Assembly: GCF_042433915.1 (NCBI RefSeq)
Contig: NZ_JBHLUN010000007.1
Coordinates: forward strand, 210,747 to 274,746
DNA length: 64,000 nucleotides
Source of the DNA: Roseomonas elaeocarpi
GTDB taxonomy: Bacteria; Pseudomonadota; Alphaproteobacteria; Acetobacterales; Acetobacteraceae
Direction: 5' to 3'
Shown here: in pieces, positions 28,428 to 36,940 of the stretch
How the letters are laid out: each line of letters opens with the position of its first letter
Numbering within the stretch: position 1 is the stretch's first letter
Notes under the pieces: model-generated
Told to the model about the DNA's origin: nothing
The model's input: only the letters and a program-made list of their open reading frames with translations
The model's database searches: none
Translations under genes and position numbers: made by a program

Positions 28428-29192
28428 TCAGCCGTTGTCCATTTCCCGCGTCACGATGGCGGTGAAGGCGTCCGGGTCGTCGATCATCGGGAAGTGCCCG
28501 CAATCCGTGATGACGTGCGTGCTGGCGGTGGTGAGCACGTCCCGGAACCGGTCGAGCTTGCCAACCGTCGGGCTGCGATCGCCGAAGATCAGCACCGGGT
28601 TCGGAGCGAGGCGCGGCAGGTCCGCGGCGAGGTCGTACTCACGCAGCGCCCACATCACGCTGAGGCAGGTCTTGGTGCCGGCCTTGGAGCGGTCGATGTT
28701 CCAGCGCGTGAGCAGTTCCGGCGTCAGCGCGCGCAGGCGCGGACGGACGCGTTCCTCCGACTGCGTGATCGGGGCGTAGCCGGCCTCGGTGCGTGGCCAG
28801 ATCTGCTGCCATTCCTCGGGTGAGCGGAACGGGCATTCCGCGATGAACAGCCGCTGCACCCGCGCCGCGTGACGCGCGCCGAGCGAGGCGCAGATCGCGC
28901 CGCCGATCGAGGCGCCCAGGATGCTGGCCCGGTCGATCCCCAGTGCGTCCATGAACTCCACCACCGCGTCGGCGTAGTCCGCGACGCCGATGTGACGCAC
29001 CAGCGGATCGGAATCGCCCTGGCCCGGCATATCCCAGGCGATGACGCGGAAGCGCTCGGCGAGTGGCTCGATGACGTGCTCGTACTCGTAGGCCGAGCCG
29101 CCGTTGCTGTGCAGCAGGATCAACACCGGCCCCTCGCCGGCGGCGAGGGCGTGGATCCGCCCGAAGCTGGTCGGCACGAAGATGTCCTGCAT
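28428..29192 (-). CDS. Alpha/beta hydrolase
   Basis: 254 residues from MQDIFVPTSFGRIHAL (an alternative start at 29222 adds ten). The fold shows LILLHSNGGSAYEYEHV (oxyanion region), nucleophile Ser in GASIGGAICA, acid in FGDRSP and His in DCGHFPMIDDP. Probable carboxylesterase, lactonase or C-C hydrolase. It is first in a minus-strand run and divergent from the LysR gene, the layout of a LysR-controlled catabolic operon. Confidence 0.87.
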   Translation of the reverse strand: MQDIFVPTSFGRIHALAAGEGPVLILLHSNGGSAYEYEHVIEPLAERFRVIAWDMPGQGDSDPLVRHIGVADYADAVVEFMDALGIDRASILGASIGGAICASLGARHAARVQRLFIAECPFRSPEEWQQIWPRTEAGYAPITQSEERVRPRLRALTPELLTRWNIDRSKAGTKTCLSVMWALREYDLAADLPRLAPNPVLIFGDRSPTVGKLDRFRDVLTTASTHVITDCGHFPMIDDPDAFTAIVTREMDNG

Positions 29193-29309
29193 CGCGGCCT
29201 GCATCCCTCCCTTGGCTTGCATCGGAGGTTAGCGCCGTGCTTGCCCGGCAAAACCGCAATAATTAGAAGGTCATCTGTGAGCGGAGTTCCGCAATAGGAG
29301 GCAGTGTTC
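29193..29309. promoter_or_regulatory. Divergent promoter region, hydrolase and LysR genes
   Basis: A 117-bp gap that is AT-richer than its surroundings in the middle (gcaataattagaagg). It contains the short palindrome GCGGAGTTCCGC at 29281-29292 and two copies of ccgcaata at 29254 and 29289. This is the natural place for a LysR operator acting on both sides. The exact site is not proven. Confidence 0.5.
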
Positions 29310-30233
29310 ATGGCCGTGTCGAACCGGTTCGGCGCCTTCCACACCTTTGTCACCGTGTGCGAGCAGGGCAGCTTCACCGCCGCGGCGCACAAGCTCGGTG
29401 CCTCCGCCTCCACCGTCACCAAGACCATCGCGCGGCTGGAGGACGAGCTGGGCGTCCGCCTGTTCAACCGGACCACCCGCCGTGTGGCGCTGACCGAGCA
29501 GGGGCAGGCACTGTTCGAGCGTGCCCAGGGAATCCTGCGCGACGTGGCCGACGTGGAGAACCTCATGGCCCGCGCGACGGAAGCGGCGCAGGGCACCGTG
29601 CGGATCGTGGTGCCCAACCTGTTCGGCCGGCAGACCCTGGTGCCTGCCTTGCCGGACTTCCTGGAACGCTATCCGCAGCTGCACCTGCAGGTGCATTTCA
29701 GCGACCGTCCGGTGGACCTGATCGAGGCCGGCTTCGACCTGGCCGTGCGCACCGGGGAGCTGGAGGACTCCGGAGCGATGCGCCGGCAGCTGACGCGAGG
29801 GCCGATGATCACCGCGGCCGCACCGTCTTACCTGGCGCGGCGCGGCACGCCGCGCGTGCCGGAGGACCTGCTGTCGCACAACTGCATCCACGGCCGCTTC
29901 GGCCCGGACTGGAGCTTCCGCACCCCGCAGGGTGGGCGGCAGCGGTTGCGGGTCAGCGGCAACCTCGCGCTCTACAACGGCGACTGCCTGCGCGAGGCGG
30001 CGGTGCAGGGTATCGGGATCGTGCATTCCTCCTGGTGGGCGGTGCACCACGAGCTGGAGCGTGGCACGCTGGTGCCCATCCTGCAGGCCTTCGAGGTGGA
30101 AGGGCCGCCCGTCGCGGTGATCCACCCCGCCGGGCGGCACCTGCCGGTGCGGGTGCGGGCCGTGATCGACTGGCTGGTGGAGATTACGGCCCCGGCTTCG
30201 CCGCCCGCGGCCACGACGCGGCAGGGGGCGTAG
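29310..30233 (+). CDS. LysR-family transcriptional regulator
   Basis: 307 residues. An N-terminal winged helix (FVTVCEQGSFTAAAHKLGASASTVTKTIARLE, residues about 12-45, then LFNRTTRRVALTEQG) is followed by a LysR substrate-binding domain (VPNLFGRQTLVPALPDFLERYP). It belongs to the CrgA/DsdC-like group often found beside catabolic genes. The ATG at 29310 is preceded by aggagg; a GTG six bases upstream is also possible. It is divergent from the alpha/beta hydrolase and probably controls the cluster to its left. Confidence 0.92.
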   Translation: MAVSNRFGAFHTFVTVCEQGSFTAAAHKLGASASTVTKTIARLEDELGVRLFNRTTRRVALTEQGQALFERAQGILRDVADVENLMARATEAAQGTVRIVVPNLFGRQTLVPALPDFLERYPQLHLQVHFSDRPVDLIEAGFDLAVRTGELEDSGAMRRQLTRGPMITAAAPSYLARRGTPRVPEDLLSHNCIHGRFGPDWSFRTPQGGRQRLRVSGNLALYNGDCLREAAVQGIGIVHSSWWAVHHELERGTLVPILQAFEVEGPPVAVIHPAGRHLPVRVRAVIDWLVEITAPASPPAATTRQGA

Positions 30234-30361
30234 AACGACGCCGGGCGATCATCGCGTGCCGCATCGTGACGAATGGGGGCGGCGCGGAGCGTGCCGGGCC
30301 TGCACGGGATCCTGTCCGGAGCGGGGATGATCGGCGGGCGCCCCGTCGCCGCGCGGTGCCT

Positions 30362-30664
30362 TTAGTTCCTGCTGAGCAGCCGCAGGGCGTGGGGTCTTCG
30401 GATGTTGTGGAACACCACTTCCTCCGCCACGAACTTCTGGACGTACTCGAGCGAGATTTCGGGGGGTACGCGTTCTTCCAGGAACATCTCCAGCAGGTCG
30501 CTGACTTCCGGGCTGGAATCCGTGTTGGCCGCGTCCTGGAACGCACCGGAGCGGTAGACGGCACTCAGCCTGTCCCGTGACGCATCGTCGAGCCGTTGAA
30601 AGCGCAGTGCCCTGATCTGCGCGCGATAATATTCAATGCGGGCTCGTGGCACGCTGACCTCCAT
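30362..30664 (-). CDS. Hypothetical protein
   Basis: 100 residues from MEVSVPRARIEYYRAQI. It is mostly helical and charged, with a central acidic stretch (SPEVSDLLEMFLEERVPP) and no membrane or signal segment. I do not recognise a family. The coding case rests on an intact frame, normal GC-rich codon use and a gaagg element before the chosen ATG. It lies alone between the LysR and Crp genes. Confidence 0.55.
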   Translation of the reverse strand: MEVSVPRARIEYYRAQIRALRFQRLDDASRDRLSAVYRSGAFQDAANTDSSPEVSDLLEMFLEERVPPEISLEYVQKFVAEEVVFHNIRRPHALRLLSRN

Positions 30665-31051
30665 TGCTGCGCCTTCGCCCAGATTGGGAGCCCCGGAGGA
30701 TCGTTTCTGCAACCTAGGTTAAGGTTGCGCCACTCCGATGAATCAGCATCGTTGTCGCGCCGCGCAGGGTCCTTATCCGCGGCCGGAGGCTCAGAACGTT
30801 CAGTTCTCACTTTGCGAAAAGCCGGGCCGCAGCGGTTTCGCCGCAGCACGGGCATCCCTCCACGGCGCGGCCCGCCATCCCGGCACCGGGGCGGAGCGGG
30901 CGCGGGAGCCAGCTCGTTTTCCGCGCGGGCCGACAACCTAGATCGGCCGGGCCGTGCCCTCAGGGGAGGCGAGTCTAGCGCAGGTTATCCCGGTGTTCAT
31001 TATCCGGCGTTACACGTGCCATATGCCGAGATTTCGACCTCAGAGAAGCCT
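30665..31051. other. Intergenic region upstream of the Crp/Fnr gene
   Basis: A 387-bp gap. It presumably holds divergent promoters for the hypothetical gene and the Crp/Fnr-kinase pair. No RNA, repeat or further gene was identified; the frame open through it in line with the Crp gene has poor coding character. Confidence 0.45.
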
Positions 31052-31795
31052 GTGTCCAATCCCTTAACACGGAAGTTGGAGCAGTTCGTTCACATGTCGG
31101 CGGAGGACCGGCTAGCGCTGGATCAGCTGACGACGCTGCGCCTGCGTCGCTGCGGTGCGCGCGAGGACGTCATCTCCGAAGGTGAGGTGCCGCGCGACGT
31201 CAACCTGATCCTGTCAGGCTGGGCATGCCGGTACAAGCAGCTGGAGGACGGGCGGCGGCAGATCCTCGCCTTCTTCCTGCCCGGGGACATCTGCGACCTG
31301 AACGTCTACATCCTGCGCGAGATGGACCACTCCGTCGCCGCCCTCACGCCCTTGGTGGTCGGCGAGCTGCCGCGCGACGCCCTGGAGGAGGTGATGCAGC
31401 GGCATCCGCGCATCGCCAAGGCCCTGTGGTGGGAAACGCTGGTCAACGCCGCCACCCAGCGCGAATGGACCGTCAGCCTCGGTAAGCGCAGCGCCTTCGA
31501 GCGGATGTCCCACCTGTTCTGCGAGCTGTTCTTCCGTCTCCGCGCCATCGGCTTCACGTCGGAAAGCCAGTGCGAGCTCCCCCTGACCCAGGCGGAACTC
31601 GCGGACGCGACCGGCCTGTCGGCCGTGCACGTCAACCGGACGTTGCAGGAGCTCCGGGGAGCGGGTCTCATTCAGCTGAAGGATCGCGTCCTGAGGATCC
31701 CGGACCTACGAGCGCTCAAGGAGGCGGCATTGTTCAACCCGAACTACCTGCACCTCGACCATGAGGGACGTGGGCTGGACGCCAACCGGTCGTGA
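31052..31795 (+). CDS. Crp/Fnr-family transcriptional regulator
   Basis: 247 residues from a GTG (VSNPLTRKLEQFVHM). A cyclic-nucleotide-type beta-roll (EGEVPRDVNLILSGWACRYK, FFLPGDICDLNV) is followed by a winged helix (LTQAELADATGLSAVHVNRTLQELR). The four-Cys Fe-S cluster of true Fnr is absent, so it is not a simple oxygen sensor. The stop overlaps the kinase start (GTGA). Similar regulators in Rhizobiales and Acetobacteraceae have no defined ligand. Confidence 0.9.
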   Translation: MSNPLTRKLEQFVHMSAEDRLALDQLTTLRLRRCGAREDVISEGEVPRDVNLILSGWACRYKQLEDGRRQILAFFLPGDICDLNVYILREMDHSVAALTPLVVGELPRDALEEVMQRHPRIAKALWWETLVNAATQREWTVSLGKRSAFERMSHLFCELFFRLRAIGFTSESQCELPLTQAELADATGLSAVHVNRTLQELRGAGLIQLKDRVLRIPDLRALKEAALFNPNYLHLDHEGRGLDANRS

Positions 31796-32787
31796 CCACA
31801 TCCCCTGCACCGACCTCGCACGTCGTTCTTCCGCCGGTCGCCTGGGCCGCCGCGGAAGGTGGTGCCTTGCTCCGGGTGGAAGCGGCCTGGTCCACCCTGA
31901 CCGGTCAGTCCGCCGAGGAAAGCCGCGGCTTCGGCTGGCTGGAGGCCGTGCATCCCGAGGACCGCCGGAAAACCACGGAGGCCTGGACTTCCGGGGGCAC
32001 AAACATCGTCAGCGTGGATCACCGCATCCTGTCCGAGGCCGATGGCCGCTACCACCATTACCGGAGCTGCGCGGTCAGGAAGGCGGGTGCGACGGGCGAA
32101 TGGTCCGGCGCCTCCATCCCGGTAGAGGATCTGCTGAACCGCCTGGAACAGCAGCGTGGTGCGCTGGAAGCGCTGCGGCACCGGGCGCGCAACACGCTGG
32201 GCATCATCCGCTCCATCATCCGCCGCACGATCCGCGCGGGTGGCAGCGCGGAAGACTACGCCGCGGAAATCGATGCGCGCCTCGGCGCCCTCACGCGCGT
32301 CCACGCGGCCCTGATCCGCGATCCCCTGGCCGGGCTCGACCTGGCGCAGATGCTGGCCGACGAGCTGAGCGCCTGGACCCTGAAGGAGGAAGGCCAGGTC
32401 ACCATCCAAGGCTGCCCCGTGCGCCTTCGCGGAAAGATGGCCGAAAGCCTCGGCCTCATGATCCACGAGCTGCTGGCCGACATGGTGAAGCGCGGTGGCT
32501 TCTCCGCGCCGCGCAGCCACCTGCGCGTGGCCTGGAACGTCGCCGAGGCGGGGGAGAGTGCGCGGCTCGTGATCAACTGGGAAGAAACGGCTTCCTCGCC
32601 GGTGCCGGCCGCGTCGGAACGAATGGACTTCGCCCGCGAGATGCTGGAGCGGACCTTGCCCTACGAACTCGGGGCGAAAACGGGGCGCCAGGCCCTGCCC
32701 GACGGGCAACGGATCGTCATCGAGCTGCCGCAGGGGGCGGACGTCATCGTGGATCAGGCAGGGCAGCCGCAGTCCCGGCAGCCATGA
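31792..32787 (+). CDS. PAS-HWE/HisKA_2-type sensor kinase
   Basis: 331 residues, GTG start inside the Crp stop. Residues about 15-105 form a PAS-like domain (WSTLTGQSAEESRGFGWLEAVHPEDR). The H-box is HRARNTLGIIRSIIRRT with the phospho-His present. The ATPase half has HELLADMVKRGGFS where family members have HELATNAxKYGALS, so the N-box Asn is Asp and neighbouring residues also differ. W-x-E (NWEET) and the C-terminal ERTLPYELGA block remain. Cytoplasmic. Activity may be reduced or altered. Likely works with the receiver protein 214 bp downstream. Confidence 0.87.
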   Translation: MTTSPAPTSHVVLPPVAWAAAEGGALLRVEAAWSTLTGQSAEESRGFGWLEAVHPEDRRKTTEAWTSGGTNIVSVDHRILSEADGRYHHYRSCAVRKAGATGEWSGASIPVEDLLNRLEQQRGALEALRHRARNTLGIIRSIIRRTIRAGGSAEDYAAEIDARLGALTRVHAALIRDPLAGLDLAQMLADELSAWTLKEEGQVTIQGCPVRLRGKMAESLGLMIHELLADMVKRGGFSAPRSHLRVAWNVAEAGESARLVINWEETASSPVPAASERMDFAREMLERTLPYELGAKTGRQALPDGQRIVIELPQGADVIVDQAGQPQSRQP

Positions 32788-33001
32788 GCACGGCGAGGCT
32801 TGGGGTGCGCCGGCGAGGCCGCCACGCCGGACCGACCAACCGGACTGACGCGCCGGGGCAGCTTGCCGGGCAGGCATGAGCCGCTGAACGGCGGCCCTGC
32901 CGCGTTGACTCCGGTTTCGGGGCGATCCGCACGGGATGTTCGCCGAAAAATAGTGTTTTATCGCCTTCAGGCGTCGCACCATCCGGAAGGGGAGGAACAA
33001 C

Positions 33002-33388
33002 ATGAGCGGCACGGCCGAGCTGGCAGTTCTCCACGACCGCCGCATCCTCGTCGTGGAAGATGAGTACATGCTGGCCGACGAGGTGGCCGAAATCCTGGGC
33101 AATGCCGGCGTCGAGGTCCTGGGACCGGCGGCAAACATCGAGAGCGCGCTTCACCTCGTCGCGGAACATGACTGGATCGATGGCGCGTTGCTGGACGTGA
33201 ACCTGCAGGGCGAGATGGTTTGGCCCTTGATCGACGCGCTGATGGTCCGGAACGTGCCGGTGGTCCTGGTGACCGGCTACGATGCCGACGTCATCCCCCG
33301 GCCCTATGCCGATCTGCCGCGGCACGAGAAGCCGGCAACGGCGCGTGACTTCGTCCAGACCCTCGCGCGCATGATGACCCCGTCCTGA
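33002..33388 (+). CDS. Stand-alone response-regulator receiver
   Basis: 128 residues, only a CheY-like domain: acidic pocket ILVVEDEYM, phospho-Asp in GALLDVNLQGE, and the Thr in LVTGYDADV; the final KP is present (HEKPA). No output domain. Such single-domain receivers are common partners of HWE kinases and act through protein contact. ATG preceded by ggaggaac. The kinase at 31792-32787 is the obvious candidate partner. Confidence 0.93.
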   Translation: MSGTAELAVLHDRRILVVEDEYMLADEVAEILGNAGVEVLGPAANIESALHLVAEHDWIDGALLDVNLQGEMVWPLIDALMVRNVPVVLVTGYDADVIPRPYADLPRHEKPATARDFVQTLARMMTPS

Positions 33389-33539
33389 TGAATGGTCGGG
33401 GCAGCACACTCTTCGTTGAAATGTCATCTCGGCGGCAGGGCAAACGAAGGGCGGAACTAACCTGGGTGAATCAACCCCGGGAGCAGGCCGGGCGTTGATC
33501 CGCGGGGACATTATGTCACCCGTCGGAGGGCAACAGCAC

Positions 33540-34040
33540 ATGACCGAACTGCGCGAAATGATCGTTGATCAGCTGAAGGATGCGTTCAGCGCCGAGAAGC
33601 AGGCGATCCAGGCGATGCGGAAGGCGATGCGCCAGGCGTCCGAGCCGCAGCTGAAGCAGGGCCTGGAAGCGCACATCGCTCAGAGCGAGGAGCAGCGCGA
33701 TCGGGTGGAGCAGGCGCTCGAGAAGCTGGGCGCGCGACCGGGCCGCAAGGTCTGCGAGGCCATGCGCGGCCTCGTCGAGGAAGCGCAGCACGAGATGGAG
33801 GAACAGGAAAAGGGTCCGATCATGGACCTCGTGATCGTCGCCGCGCAGCAGCGGATGGAGCACTACGAGATCGCGGCCTACGGCACGATGGTTGAGCTCT
33901 GCAAGGCGACGGGTCAGACGGAGATCGCCGACCTGCTGGCGAAGACCCTGGCGGAGGAAAAGGCGCAGGACGAGCAGCTGACCGAGTTGACGCGCAGCGC
34001 AATCCTGCCGGTTGCGCTGGAGAACGAGGCGGCCGCCTGA
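33540..34040 (+). CDS. DUF892 ferritin-like protein (YciE/YciF type)
   Basis: 166 residues from MTELREMIVDQLKDAFSAEKQ, ATG 9 bp after cggaggg. The four-helix ferritin-like pattern is clear: DAFSAEKQAIQAM, AHIAQSEEQRDRVEQ, RMEHYEIAAYGTM and LAKTLAEEKAQDEQL, with repeated Glu and ExxH sites for a di-metal centre. Relatives are induced by osmotic or general stress. Location after a kinase/receiver pair fits a stress-response role. No EcfG-type promoter was found at correct spacing. Confidence 0.9.
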   Translation: MTELREMIVDQLKDAFSAEKQAIQAMRKAMRQASEPQLKQGLEAHIAQSEEQRDRVEQALEKLGARPGRKVCEAMRGLVEEAQHEMEEQEKGPIMDLVIVAAQQRMEHYEIAAYGTMVELCKATGQTEIADLLAKTLAEEKAQDEQLTELTRSAILPVALENEAAA

Positions 34041-34080
34041 GCAGGCACGATCCTGACGTGGGACTGTTCGCGGCCCCGCG

Positions 34081-34413
34081 TCAGGCTGGCTCCGTTGTTT
34101 CCAGACCTGAAGCGTTGCGGACGCGATCGGACGGAGCCGTGGACCTGTCGAACCATGTGGCGTTGAAGTTCAGCGTGGCGGAGTAGAGTGGCATCCCGCA
34201 CTCGTTCTTCACCAGGATCACCGAAGTGCGCTTCTCATCCTCCGTCGGATCCACCTGCCGCGCGAGATGCGGCAGGGCCTTCACGGCTTCCCTGATGGCG
34301 GCCTTCGGATCCGGTGCCTCGACCGTCGTGACGGAAAGGCGGCACGCATCAGGCCGCGCCTCGTCATCGCGTCGTCCGACGCTGTGCAAAGTTTCAAACA
34401 CGTATCGAGGCAT
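34081..34413 (-). CDS. DUF6894-like small protein
   Basis: 110 residues from MPRYVFETLHSVGRRDDEARPDACRLSV, resembling the MPRYYFH opening of DUF6894 proteins, which are small alphaproteobacterial proteins of unknown role often near stress genes. The second half (KRTSVILVKNECGMPLYSATLNF) looks like paired beta strands. Assignment is by the N-terminal pattern only. It converges on the DUF892 gene with 40 bp between stops. Confidence 0.6.
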   Translation of the reverse strand: MPRYVFETLHSVGRRDDEARPDACRLSVTTVEAPDPKAAIREAVKALPHLARQVDPTEDEKRTSVILVKNECGMPLYSATLNFNATWFDRSTAPSDRVRNASGLETTEPA

Positions 34414-34691
34414 GACGACGCTGAACTCCTGCTGAGGTCGGCATCCGGGAAACGGGAAGGGTCTGACCTGCGGGGTCATGCTGATAGGAAGGGGCCAGGC
34501 CGGCCGCACTTACAAACGGTGGAGAAGGGAAGCTGCCGTCACCTCTTTTGACGTCTGTGCGGGTCAATCGCCTTGTCCCGGTTCTTCCTGTTCCTGCACC
34601 TCACCCACATCCGCCGCCTGCTTCGCGCGTAGCACGGGCTACTGAACGAAGCGGAACTGCTCCGGGATCTATTCGCGGATTGGATCGCGGC

Positions 34692-34714
34692 GCGGGTGGA
34701 GTAAATCCGCCCGC
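34692..34714 (-). terminator. Hairpin after the DUF4260 gene
   Basis: Arms gcgggtgga and tccgcccgc (one G-T wobble) enclose gtaaa. It begins 8 bp past the stop of the minus-strand DUF4260 gene. There is no U-run, so this is a likely but unproven terminator. Confidence 0.45.
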
Positions 34715-34721
34715 AACCTTG

Positions 34722-35456
34722 TCAGCCCTGCCGCGTCCAGTCCGCGCCGATCCGCCCCAGATGCGTGTCGTGGAAGCCGCTGGCGTATTTCAGCCCGTAG
34801 CCCAGCGCCTGGTCCACGCCGATATGCAGAAGCCAGGCCAGCGCGAAGGAGCCCATCAGCGGATCGCGCGCGCTGACCGCCAGCATCCCCAGTAGCAGCG
34901 GCCCCGGCAAGGCGTGCACGGCGTTGTACAGGATCGAGCCCGCCCGCCGGCCCAGCGCGTAGCCGGCCATGCTCAGGTCCGGTGCCACCGCCGCCAGAAC
35001 GAAGCTCCACCAGGCGCCGCCCAGCCAGATCTGCCCGGCCAGCGCCGCCACCGCCAGAGCCAGCCCTTCGGCGCGCAGCACCAGCTTCACCGTGCCCGTC
35101 GCGGCACCCCGCGGTGCGGCCTCGGCCCGGGCGCGCTCGGCGGCGGGGCGCTCGCTGCGGCGGCGCGGGATAGCCTCGGGCAGTTCGGCGGCGCGGCGCT
35201 TCGGGGCTTCCGCAACACGGGGCGCCTCCGCCGTGCGGGTCGTTTCCGCCGTGCGGGGCGGGGCGCCGGGACGCTTGCGGGGCGCGGCCGGCCGGTCCTC
35301 GGACAAGGGCGCGCGATTGCCGCGCGGAGGCTTGCTCAACGCGGCGACCCGCGCCGGAGGAGGCGGGTGGGGAGAGGGCGGCGCGGCGGCATCAACAATT
35401 CCCGGGCTGGTTGAATTGGTGCTTTCCCCATACGCCCCGCCGGCGGGGGCGGCCAA
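34722..35456 (-). CDS. DUF4260 membrane protein with Pro/Arg-rich N-terminus
   Basis: The C-terminal 122 residues are a DUF4260 domain: KLVLRAEGLALAV, APDLSMAGYALGRRAG, YNAVHALPGP and the ending GYGLKYASGFHDTHLGRIG, with three or four membrane helices. Function of the family is unknown. The frame is open for another 122 residues rich in Pro, Arg and Ala with no predicted structure. Typical family members lack this, so a GTG at 35090 is a serious alternative start. The full frame is given because the shorter start has no clear ribosome-binding site. Confidence 0.7.
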   Translation of the reverse strand: MAAPAGGAYGESTNSTSPGIVDAAAPPSPHPPPPARVAALSKPPRGNRAPLSEDRPAAPRKRPGAPPRTAETTRTAEAPRVAEAPKRRAAELPEAIPRRRSERPAAERARAEAAPRGAATGTVKLVLRAEGLALAVAALAGQIWLGGAWWSFVLAAVAPDLSMAGYALGRRAGSILYNAVHALPGPLLLGMLAVSARDPLMGSFALAWLLHIGVDQALGYGLKYASGFHDTHLGRIGADWTRQG

Positions 35457-35521
35457 CCGGGCGGGACGATGTGCGGGCCGCTGCTGGCCGAGCCGTGGCG
35501 CTGCGGCTACACCTCTGACCC

Positions 35522-36940
35522 ATGCTCAATGGCAAGCGCATCCTCCTGATCGTGTCGGGCTCCGTGGCCGCCTTCAAGGCGCTGGAGCTGTCGCGGCTGC
35601 TGACCAAGCGGGGCGCCGTGGTGACGGGCCTGCTGACGGCCGGCGGGGCGCGCTTCGTCACGCCGCACGCGCTGCAGGCCATCACCAACCGTCCGCTGGC
35701 CAGCGACCTGTGGTCGCTGGACGAGGAGGCGGAGGGACGGGGCCATATCGGCCTCGCGCGCAACACCGACCTCGTGGTGGTGGCGCCGGCCTCGGCCGAC
35801 CGGATCGCGCGCATGGCGGCGGGCTTCGCCGACGACCTCGCCGGCGCCACGATCCTGGCCACCGAGGCGCCGGTGATCGTGGCGCCGGCGATGAACTGGG
35901 CCATGTGGGCGCACCCGGCCACGGTGACCAACACCGCCATCCTGGAAAACCGCGGCGTCCGCTTCGTGGGACCCGCCGAGGGCGCGATGGCCGAGCCGGA
36001 AAGCGGCCCCGGCCGGCTGGCGGAGCCGGCGGAGATCCTCGTGGCGATCGAGTCGATGCTGGAGGAAGTCGCCGCGGCACCGGAGGACGATGCACTGGAG
36101 CTGGCGCTCGACGCCGCCATCGCCGCCGCGACGGGCGAGGCGCCGGTGCCGCGTTCCACTGGTGTCACCGGCTCCGGACAGGGTGGTTCCGCCGCGACGA
36201 GCGCCGCCGCATCCCTGACCTCCGCGCCGGCGACGCCCGGCGGTTCTTCCGCTGCGGTGCAGGGGCAGTCCGGTAAGGCGCCGCTGCTGGGGCGTCACGT
36301 CCTGGTCACCAGCGGCCCTACGCAGGAAGCCATCGACCCGGTGCGCTTCATCGCCAACCGCTCCAGCGGACGGCAGGGCCATGCCATCGCCGCGGCACTC
36401 GCCGCGCTGGGCGCGCGGGTCACGCTGGTGTCGGGACCTGTGGCGATCGCGGACCCGGCGGGCGTCGAGGTGCGGCACGTGGAAACCGCGCTGGAAATGC
36501 TGGCGGCCTGCGAGGCCGCCCTGCCGGCCGAGGTGGCCATCTGCGCCGCCGCCGTGGCGGACTGGCGCCCGGCCGATGCGGCAGCGGTCAAGCTCAAGAA
36601 GCAGGAGGGGGCGCCGCCGCCGACGCTGACCCTGGTGCCCAATCCGGACATCCTGCACACCCTGTCGCACCATGCCCGGCGGCCTCGTCTCGTGGTGGGG
36701 TTCGCTGCGGAAACCAACGACGTGATCGAGAACGCCCGCCGCAAGCTGGCAAGGAAGGGGTGCGACTGGGTGATGGCGAACGACGTGTCGGGCGACGTGA
36801 TGGGGGGCGCCGAGAATACCGTCCACCTGGTCAGCGCCGCCGGGGTCGAGGACTGGCCGCGCCTGCTCAAGGAAGCGGTGGCGGAGCGGCTGGCGCATCG
36901 CGTGGCGGAAGCACTGGGCGCGGCGGAGGCGCTGCGGTGA
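35522..36940 (+). CDS. coaBC: Bifunctional CoaBC (phosphopantothenoylcysteine synthetase/decarboxylase)
   Basis: Two steps of coenzyme A synthesis: CTP-dependent joining of cysteine to phosphopantothenate, then FMN-dependent decarboxylation. 472 residues. The CoaC domain (1-185) has SGSVAAFKALEL, the active His in GHIGLARNTD and PAMNWAMW. The CoaB domain (from about 255) has TSGPTQEAIDPVRFIANRSSG and ICAAAVADW. Between them is an unusually long 60-residue Ala/Ser/Gly linker. The CoaC Cys loop (ACGDIGPGR in E. coli) reads AEPESGPGR, so Cys is Glu. Overlaps dut by 4 bp. Confidence 0.95.
   Translation: MLNGKRILLIVSGSVAAFKALELSRLLTKRGAVVTGLLTAGGARFVTPHALQAITNRPLASDLWSLDEEAEGRGHIGLARNTDLVVVAPASADRIARMAAGFADDLAGATILATEAPVIVAPAMNWAMWAHPATVTNTAILENRGVRFVGPAEGAMAEPESGPGRLAEPAEILVAIESMLEEVAAAPEDDALELALDAAIAAATGEAPVPRSTGVTGSGQGGSAATSAAASLTSAPATPGGSSAAVQGQSGKAPLLGRHVLVTSGPTQEAIDPVRFIANRSSGRQGHAIAAALAALGARVTLVSGPVAIADPAGVEVRHVETALEMLAACEAALPAEVAICAAAVADWRPADAAAVKLKKQEGAPPPTLTLVPNPDILHTLSHHARRPRLVVGFAAETNDVIENARRKLARKGCDWVMANDVSGDVMGGAENTVHLVSAAGVEDWPRLLKEAVAERLAHRVAEALGAAEALR

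Noticed and set aside
33453..33496. EcfG-type promoter before the DUF892 gene
   Set aside because: GGAAC occurs at 33453 but the next CGTT is about 35 bp away, not the required 16-17.
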